From Planctomycetaceae bacterium (GTDB lineage Bacteria; Planctomycetota; Planctomycetia; Pirellulales; Thermoguttaceae): DNA of 11,270 nucleotides. A model generated the notes under the pieces. It saw only the letters and a list, made by a program, of their open reading frames with translations. It did not search any database and had not been told where the DNA came from. The stretch spans positions 1 to 11,270 of the forward strand of contig JAITDV010000605.1 of NCBI GenBank assembly GCA_031282385.1, written 5' to 3'. Positions 5,790-11,270 of this stretch are shown in pieces. The position numbers and the translations under genes are program-made. The first letter of the stretch is position 1, and each line of letters begins with the position of its first letter.

Positions 5790-5868
5790 AATACAGAAGA
5801 ACACACGGAAATTTATTTTATACATTTCCGTGTATTCCGTTGTCACGTTGTTCCGTATGTTCTGTATT
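5790..5868. terminator. Nested inverted repeat after the lipoprotein gene, possible terminator
   Basis: An inner stem ACACGGAAAT (5803-5812) / ATTTCCGTGT (5824-5833) lies within outer arms AATACAGAA (5790-5798) / TTCTGTATT (5860-5868). It is 45 bp after the lipoprotein stop codon. There is no clean T-run after the inner stem, so it may be a repeat-derived hairpin that halts transcription or protects the 3' end. ATTCCGT/GTTCCGT phrases in the loop recall the 805-860 region. Confidence 0.45.
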
Positions 5869-5891
5869 TAAAAAGTAACTATTCAGTCGTT

Positions 5892-6083
5892 AGACCTTTT
5901 CGCTAACCTGTAGGAGACCACCCCTGACCCCTCCGAAGGAGGGGAATAATTCCCCTCCTTCTGAGGCGTCTTCTTATTCCCATCCTTCGGAGGGGTTAGG
6001 GGTGGTATCGGAGGAGTTAAAGGCGGTTTTTCGTTGTAGGTTTTTTGTTGCGTTGATGTATTTTTAGGTTAGAGAAAAGGTCT
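5892..6083 (+). mobile_element. MITE-like element, family A copy 3 (complete, 192 bp)
   Basis: The left end AGACCTTTTCGCTAACCT and the right end (reverse complement AGACCTTTTCTCTAACCT) form an 18-bp terminal inverted repeat with one mismatch, the best preserved of the set. The internal palindrome GAAGGAGGGGAAT / ATTCCCCTCCTTC spans 5935-5961. The larger arms (GACCACCCCTGACCCCTCCG against CGGAGGGGTTAGGGGTGG) are also kept. Flanks are TT on both sides (CGTT | element | TTTA), consistent with a 2-bp duplication. Same orientation as copies 1, 2 and 4. Confidence 0.88.
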
Positions 6084-6145
6084 TTTATCTTTAGGTTGTG
6101 CTGTGTTGTTTGCGGATTGCAGGCGTCCGGCAATTGAATAGTTAT

Positions 6146-6160
6146 TTTGAGATTCTCAAA
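6146..6160. promoter_or_regulatory. Perfect odd palindrome in the spacer before the large gene
   Basis: TTTGAGA-T-TCTCAAA is a 15-bp palindrome of a size suited to a dimeric regulator, but short palindromes also arise by chance in AT-rich DNA. Nothing else is seen in 6084-6279 except short GC-rich patches (a CGTCCGG area near 6123 and CCCCCTCCC near 6190). Confidence 0.2.
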
Positions 6161-6279
6161 TAATTTCCCAGGTACATTGGTAATTTTACCCCCTCCCTAG
6201 ACCTAATAAGATTCTTTAGCTAGACTATTACAACTTGTGTGTTAGCTGATTTGGAGATTTCAGAAGGCGAAATTGTTTT

Positions 6280-6380
6280 AAACTGTTCACAATTTAAATT
6301 TCCTTTGCCGTTGCCTGCTTGCCTTTCGGGACGCAGGCTTTTACGCTTTTAAGTCGCGCAATTTATAGTACGAACAGTAT
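6280..6380 (+). repeat. Dispersed repeat family B, copy 3 (best preserved on the + strand)
   Basis: It begins AAACTGTTCACAATTTAAAT and forms a hairpin with GCCTGCTTGCC / ACGCAGGC. It continues TTTTACGCTTTTAAGTCGC and ends GCAATTTATAGTACG, GAACAGTAT. Its ends are short inverted repeats (ACTGTTC / GAACAGT). It lies 188 bp before the start of the large gene, so a role in that gene's expression is possible. Confidence 0.82.
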
Positions 6381-6456
6381 ATTGCAAAAAGAATAAATCA
6401 AAAAGATTGTTTGTGAATGGTTGCAAGATACTGCAATCGGACACAATTAACATTTT

Positions 6457-6525
6457 AAGCAGTTTACACTTTAATTTTCGTCAACTTGCGCGGACTTATA
6501 AATTGGACGTCTTTTTTATAGTATT
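6457..6525 (+). repeat. Probable relic of family B upstream of the large gene
   Basis: AAGCAGTTTACACTTTAATTTTC matches the family B left box, shortened here to AGTTTACACTTTAATTTT, and TTTTATAGTAT (6515-6525) matches the right box core. The interior hairpin is not conserved. The element ends about 43 bp before the ATG at 6569. AT-richness weakens the match. Confidence 0.4.
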
Positions 6526-6568
6526 GAGTTTGTCGAAAATTTAAGTATGTTTGATATGGAATTGAAGT

Positions 6569-9500
6569 ATGGAAACAGGACAACAAGCGTTATTCATTGA
6601 TATTTTAGGTTATCTTAATTTTTCGTCCGGCAACAGGGATACGAAATTTTTTTCTGCAATAAACTCGCTCTACGCGACATTGTCTCAACCCTCGCCGGAA
6701 TCACAACAAAACAAAGACGACAATAACAAGATTGTTGGGAATAATTCAAATCTTGTGTCGGTATTCGATACAAACAACCCCACCGGACACCCCCCCTCCC
6801 CTAAACGTCGATCCAAAAAAGAAAACAAACAACCCGAAACAACAAAAAATAATATTCCACTCGCTATACAAGTTATCAATTTAATTGAAGCCGAATTAGC
6901 AGAGCTTGCCAAAGACAGTAAAACATTCAGAATCGACGATCAAGCTGGGCAAATTCTAAAAATCGTAAAAGATCACATACTCACAAAATATCGCAAATTT
7001 CACGAAGATATTCTGTTTCACCAATCTGACAATAATCTTTTCAACTCGTTCTTTCTTGCCAAAATATTTGAAGCAGTAATCAGACAAGGTTCGCCTTGGG
7101 CGGAAATTGACCGTATTGTTCCGAATGTGATCGACGATTTAAATGATTACATTGGTTACCGACCGATTGCTGTTCTTGAAGGCGAGAGACACGAACCCAA
7201 TGAGCATGAATGGGTTGCTCCGATTCCGCTTTATATTGAAGGAATTGGAATTGCCTGCGGCAGGTACCAGAACATAATCGAGAAAGCAATTACAATTCTG
7301 AAAAAAACCGATCCTCAAATTCTTGCGGAAGCGTGTTTTGACATAAGCAAGTTGGACGAACTTGTACTTGATCCGCGAGCTTATGATTTTGATCATCCTG
7401 TGAACCGGAAGCCGAATTATCATTTTGGGTTATGGGATCCCAATACTTTAGACATTGACGGATATTATTGCCGGTTTGTGATTCATCAGGTAACCATGGA
7501 CGGGATACTGAAACGTGTTGAGATGGCGTATCTTGGCGAGTCAGACGAGGCGAATATTCCGCAAGAAGAATTGCTTTATGAAGCCGGTGCGGTGCTTGCA
7601 GGAACGATGTTGATGGGAGCCGGTGTTTGCGGAGATACGCCGCATACTTATGATTCAGAAACTTCTCTTGCGACATTGATGCCGTTAATCGCAAACTACC
7701 GCGATAAATTCTACGAACAACTGATTGTCCAAACGCCCGACAAAATGAAAGAACGTCTCAAACGAGAAGAAAGCCGTTTGTATCAACCGTTTGGCAGTTG
7801 TCGGCAAAGTCTGAACAAGCAGCTTGCCAAACGTCGTGCAGATCAGTTACAACGAATGCATTTATCACGGATTTTTGCGCGAATGGGTTATTTCGACGCC
7901 GCTCAAAAACAATCTGACATTATATCTGTTGCTTCAACCAGAATAATGACGCAGATTGATTGCATGATTACAGAGATTCATTTTTTGATAGATCACGGTG
8001 AACTTGAGAAGGCGTCGCAATTGTTACCGAAGATAGAGGAGTTAATGAAACGCGGAATTGCTTGCGGGGCAATTGTTGATCCGTGGACAATTTTAGGATT
8101 CGGCGCAAATTACAGTTTGTTTCATAGTGTTGAAAATTCAATTCATGATCACCGTGTTGATGATTTGATTAATATTGTTGAGGATATTTTTGACATTTAC
8201 AGTCGGCTGCAAAAAGTCGCTGCAACTATAGGTAACAGCGAAATGCAATCTGATCTTTCAGATCGCATGAGTGATCTTGCGGGTTGGTGGGACAAGTATG
8301 GAAGTTTAACGGTTTCGGATCTTGACAGTTTTTCTGGTGCGGACGCGTGGGAGTCCACCGCTATCGTATCAAATGCGTTGGCAATTTGGTACAAAGCCGG
8401 TACAGCTGCCGGAGATATTGCTTTTTGGAATCGACATGTTGATAGATTCAATTCGACGAAGGCTTATGTGTTGCTTGCGGAGGCGTTGCTTGATCAAAAT
8501 GATCCTGTTGCGTCAATGGCGTTGATGATGCACTGGTTGAGCAACTCCGAAAAAATTCCGCTTACACAAGGCGACTACTCTTTTCATGCAATTGCAGTGC
8601 GTTGGATGGAGCAGCTCTGGAATGATTCGGAGGAGAATGCCGAAAAAACCACGGTTGCAATTCCGCGCAACTCTATTTCTATTGCCGGAAATAAAACAGT
8701 AAAATCGTCGCCGATTCCAATACCGGAACGTTGGAAATTGACAAAAAAATTCTTTGATTTTACGGAGGCGAATGCAGATCAATATTGGCAAGTTCCTAAG
8801 TTGGAGTTGGGCGGAGATGATAGAAACAACGGCAAATCTGGTAAAAAAACGCGCAATAAACCTCCGCACGAAAATTACGGCAACGAATTTTACGACGAAG
8901 ATGACGACAATTACAACGACGAAATTGTAAACGACAAAAAGCGAAAACACGGTACGGACAAAGATTCAATTTATAGTGCGGCGTATGAAAATGTTGTTTA
9001 TCAAGACACGGCAGATGATGGCGTGGACGGTTCAATGTTGGAGCTTCCTCCGCATGGCGGATTTGATGATTCTGATAATGTGCCGCTTATTGCGGAGACG
9101 GATCGGATTACCGAACGGCTTGCATTTATTGTAACAATGTCCAGGTTATGGAAATTTGTTACTGAAAAAGTTGCCGGAATTTACGCGGGCAAACTGGAAA
9201 ACGATGAGAGCAAAACAGACGCAAGCACTTCTGAAACGTCGGCTCAAGAAATATCAGTTGCCAATACAGACAAACACCGTCCGCTTGGAGACAGTTATGA
9301 GGATGTTGCTGTTTACCTTGTCAATTGGATGGATCAGATTGTCAAGTACAATAAGGGACTTGATAAGTTATTGCATGAGGTTTCGGATTATGTTGTTCCT
9401 CCGCCGCGTGGTACGTCTGATTCTCTTTTGGAATATGATCGGCATCGCGGAACGAAGGAAATATTGATTGACCGTATTATTTGGACGAATGTTGATGTGT

Positions 9501-10975
9501 GTGACGCCAAAATGTTATTGAAATCTTTACTGGGTTCGAAACATTGGCAAGACATGCAAGAGAAGTGGCAAATCGCAGTTCTCAATGTTAATCATGCGGT
9601 ATTTTCCGGCAATATAAAAGAAGTGAAACACCATTGGGATCACATGTTGAATATGTTATCGGCGGAGACGATTCTTTATGTTCCGACGTCTCGTGGAGGA
9701 GCGCCGTGGGATATTGTGCGTTGCCGGTGTGTTCAACAATCGATAATGCGAATGATGGAATATGCACCGCGATTGGGGTTGATTACGGAGGCGTTCAAGT
9801 TGCTTGAAACAATAAAAATCATGGAAGAGACGAACACAATCAAACCGGGAGCAATAACAGAATTTGATCGGTTGGTGGAAACTGCGACGCGGGCAATTAC
9901 TAATTGCGTATCAATTTCGTCTCGCAAATGGAAACCTAAAACAAATGAACGTTGGCTATCGTCGGATTATGTTTTGGTTGAATATATGGAGCGAACGATT
10001 GAAGTACTTCTTTCGAGTTGGTTGTCTCATAGCCGTCAGATACGTATTTCGCCGGTCGAATCAATTGTTGACAAAACGCATTGGGATGGAATCAAGACAT
10101 TCATTCAACGTTACGGACGTGATATTTTTACACAACAAAATATGGGATTCGGCAATTTACGTGCAATGTTGCATCAAGGAGTAGAAAATTTCTTGCGGTC
10201 GTTGGTGAAAATTAAGGCGGATGGCGGTGAGATTGAGATGTGCGGGATTTTGGTTGATGATTTGATACATAGAAAGATAGATTGGGGAACTGCGGTTCCG
10301 CAACTTGAAATAATTTTTGAGTCGATTGCGGAAAATTATTCGGAGTATGTTGATTACAATAGTACGACAACGCATTCTGACCATGGGGATAAGTTGTATA
10401 TGCTTCTTGACATGTTGCGTGTTCAGATTGGTTATGAGCGTATATCGTGGAATTTGAAACCGGTTTATTGGGTGCATGATGCGATGATTCGGGTTGGGTG
10501 TGATGAGGCGGCGCATCTTTGGGAGCGTGCGGTGGCAAGGCGAAGTATGAATGCGGCAGAGGAACATTTACGGCAATATAATCGGTTGAGTGAGAAGTAT
10601 GGAATGTGGCTTCCGAGTGTGTATGAGAGGTTGCATGAACGTTTTGTGCGACCTTTGCAAATTGCGAGAATGTGCGGGTTGGTTCCGAAGGCGATAAGGC
10701 AGGCAAAAGAAAATGTACCCAAAACAGCGTTCAAGGAACTTTATGAACAAATTGAGAATTTTGCAAAAGACCCGTTGGGAGTGGGTTTTGAGATGCCGGA
10801 ATGGTTGACGGCTTTGCAGGACGAAGTAATGGCAACAAGAATTGATGAAATGAGTGAAACAAACACTAAAGAAAGAGATGTTTTCAGTATAACGCCGCAT
10901 TTTGAACAAGTTACAATATCACGTTCTCACTTAGAAAAAATGCTAGACGCCCTAGACAAAAAAATGCACATCTAA
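6569..10975 (+). CDS. Large (1468-residue) helix-rich cytoplasmic protein of unknown function
   Basis: I do not recognise a named domain. There is no signal peptide or membrane segment. The N-terminus (1-40, LFIDILGYLNFSSGNRD) leads into a low-complexity linker (~41-96, poly-polar with a PPSPKRRSKK patch). A folded region with distinctive motifs follows: FGLWDPNTLDIDGYYCRF (~286-303), HQVTMDGIL (~306-314) and AGVCGDTPHTYDSETSLATL (~351-370). Helical, repeat-like segments occur at ~430-500 (FARMGYFDAAQKQSDI) and ~600-658 (AYVLLAEALLDQNDPVASMA). A strongly charged linker (~749-838, FYDEDDDNYNDE, KKRKHG) and a third polar stretch (~876-905) separate it from a helical C-terminal half. This suggests a multi-domain scaffold with TPR-like solenoids, not a catalytic enzyme I can name. 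The start lacks a Shine-Dalgarno site; no better in-frame ATG lies upstream. It stands alone between repeat clusters. Confidence 0.93.
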   Translation: METGQQALFIDILGYLNFSSGNRDTKFFSAINSLYATLSQPSPESQQNKDDNNKIVGNNSNLVSVFDTNNPTGHPPSPKRRSKKENKQPETTKNNIPLAIQVINLIEAELAELAKDSKTFRIDDQAGQILKIVKDHILTKYRKFHEDILFHQSDNNLFNSFFLAKIFEAVIRQGSPWAEIDRIVPNVIDDLNDYIGYRPIAVLEGERHEPNEHEWVAPIPLYIEGIGIACGRYQNIIEKAITILKKTDPQILAEACFDISKLDELVLDPRAYDFDHPVNRKPNYHFGLWDPNTLDIDGYYCRFVIHQVTMDGILKRVEMAYLGESDEANIPQEELLYEAGAVLAGTMLMGAGVCGDTPHTYDSETSLATLMPLIANYRDKFYEQLIVQTPDKMKERLKREESRLYQPFGSCRQSLNKQLAKRRADQLQRMHLSRIFARMGYFDAAQKQSDIISVASTRIMTQIDCMITEIHFLIDHGELEKASQLLPKIEELMKRGIACGAIVDPWTILGFGANYSLFHSVENSIHDHRVDDLINIVEDIFDIYSRLQKVAATIGNSEMQSDLSDRMSDLAGWWDKYGSLTVSDLDSFSGADAWESTAIVSNALAIWYKAGTAAGDIAFWNRHVDRFNSTKAYVLLAEALLDQNDPVASMALMMHWLSNSEKIPLTQGDYSFHAIAVRWMEQLWNDSEENAEKTTVAIPRNSISIAGNKTVKSSPIPIPERWKLTKKFFDFTEANADQYWQVPKLELGGDDRNNGKSGKKTRNKPPHENYGNEFYDEDDDNYNDEIVNDKKRKHGTDKDSIYSAAYENVVYQDTADDGVDGSMLELPPHGGFDDSDNVPLIAETDRITERLAFIVTMSRLWKFVTEKVAGIYAGKLENDESKTDASTSETSAQEISVANTDKHRPLGDSYEDVAVYLVNWMDQIVKYNKGLDKLLHEVSDYVVPPPRGTSDSLLEYDRHRGTKEILIDRIIWTNVDVCDAKMLLKSLLGSKHWQDMQEKWQIAVLNVNHAVFSGNIKEVKHHWDHMLNMLSAETILYVPTSRGGAPWDIVRCRCVQQSIMRMMEYAPRLGLITEAFKLLETIKIMEETNTIKPGAITEFDRLVETATRAITNCVSISSRKWKPKTNERWLSSDYVLVEYMERTIEVLLSSWLSHSRQIRISPVESIVDKTHWDGIKTFIQRYGRDIFTQQNMGFGNLRAMLHQGVENFLRSLVKIKADGGEIEMCGILVDDLIHRKIDWGTAVPQLEIIFESIAENYSEYVDYNSTTTHSDHGDKLYMLLDMLRVQIGYERISWNLKPVYWVHDAMIRVGCDEAAHLWERAVARRSMNAAEEHLRQYNRLSEKYGMWLPSVYERLHERFVRPLQIARMCGLVPKAIRQAKENVPKTAFKELYEQIENFAKDPLGVGFEMPEWLTALQDEVMATRIDEMSETNTKERDVFSITPHFEQVTISRSHLEKMLDALDKKMHI

Positions 10976-10984
10976 AAAATAGGC

Positions 10985-11004
10985 ATCTGTTTTCTTAGAC
11001 AGAT
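10985..11004 (+). terminator. Weak hairpin after the large gene
   Basis: ATCTGT (10985-10990) / ACAGAT (10999-11004) starts 9 bp after the stop codon, with an 8-base loop and AT-rich sequence on both sides. The stem is short and no proper T-run follows, so terminator function is only a possibility. After it, 11015-11045 holds ACCACACAGAAATACCACA-type phrases, and no gene is seen up to the window end. Confidence 0.3.
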
Positions 11005-11097
11005 TACAAAATTTACCACACAGAAATACCACATAGAGAAAACCATGAAATGAAGGAAAGTTGTTAGGAACAAAGCAATCGGAAATACAGCAATATA

Positions 11098-11142
11098 AAC
11101 CGTTCACACTTTAAACTTATTTTGCCACCGCCTGCTTATCTA
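11098..11142 (+). repeat. Dispersed repeat family B, copy 4 (truncated)
   Basis: AAACCGTTCACACTTTAAAC, then TTTTGCCACCGCCTGCTTATC, match the left half of family B. Similarity is lost after about 11142, so the right arm of the hairpin and the right box are absent. A recombination or insertion break inside the element is the simplest reading. Confidence 0.65.
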
Positions 11143-11249
11143 GTTGTCCCTGAAAAAGTCTTTTTGTTGTTTTAATGGTAGCCAACTTGTTCGCGGCGAG
11201 TTCGTTTGAGAATCTGAATGGGTACTCCTTTTCAATTAATTTTGATAAT

Positions 11250-11270
11250 AGACCTTTTCGCTAACCTGTA
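11250..11270 (+). mobile_element. MITE-like element, family A copy 4 (left end only, cut by window edge)
   Basis: The last 21 bases start AGACCTTTTCGCTAACCTG and are identical to the left end of copies 1-3. The preceding base is T, as at all other copies. The remainder lies beyond the window. Confidence 0.8.

Noticed and set aside
6790..6796. C7 run in the large gene as a phase-variable slippage tract
   Set aside because: Seven bases in a low-complexity linker is a weak tract, and no out-of-frame alternative product or population evidence supports switching.

Overview
The window looks like accessory, repeat-rich DNA from an AT-rich, probably planctomycete-like bacterium. The main clue is the 521-residue RND efflux adaptor and a small lipoprotein. 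Both carry the same W-C-x2-H...C-x2-C cysteine/histidine module, which I associate with planctomycete heavy-metal efflux loci. The two largest genes outside that locus do not name the lineage, so the assignment is an inference of moderate strength. No rRNA, tRNA or CRISPR array was recognised.

Layout, left to right. The left edge (3-467) holds the C-terminal part of an Rpn/PD-(D/E)XK-type nuclease, with a 24-bp in-frame tandem repeat encoding basic/acidic coiled-coil sequence. Directly behind it (513-719) is a decayed N-terminal fragment of a second gene of the same family: ATG has become ATA, two in-frame stops are present, and the ribosome binding site is still intact. About 1.7 kb of mostly non-coding DNA follows. 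From 2427 to 5744 there is a split metal-efflux locus, all on the + strand: a Cys-rich exported or membrane protein, the RND periplasmic adaptor, and a small His/Cys-rich lipoprotein. No RND pump or outer-membrane factor gene lies in the window. From 6569 to 10975 stands a lone gene for a 1468-residue cytoplasmic, helix-rich protein that I cannot name.

Two families of dispersed intergenic repeats punctuate the window. Family A is a MITE-like element of about 192 bp with 18-19 bp terminal inverted repeats and long nested internal palindromes: 1074-1242 (right end lost), 5091-5281, 5892-6083, and a left end cut by the window edge at 11250. All copies point the same way. Family B is about 100 bp with a conserved left box (GTTCACACTTTAAA), a hairpin centred on GCCTGCTT, and a conserved right box (GCAATTTATAGTACG): 1655-1754, 2305-2409 (minus strand), 6280-6380, a truncated copy at 11098-11142, and a weak relic at 6457-6525. 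Both families sit next to gene starts, so they could supply promoters, terminators or small RNAs.

How the genes may work together: the adaptor and the lipoprotein carry matching thiol/imidazole modules facing the periplasm. With the Cys-rich protein upstream, they plausibly bind or hand over a soft metal ion (Cu, Zn, Cd, Hg or similar) to an RND pump encoded elsewhere. The large protein has no visible functional link to them.
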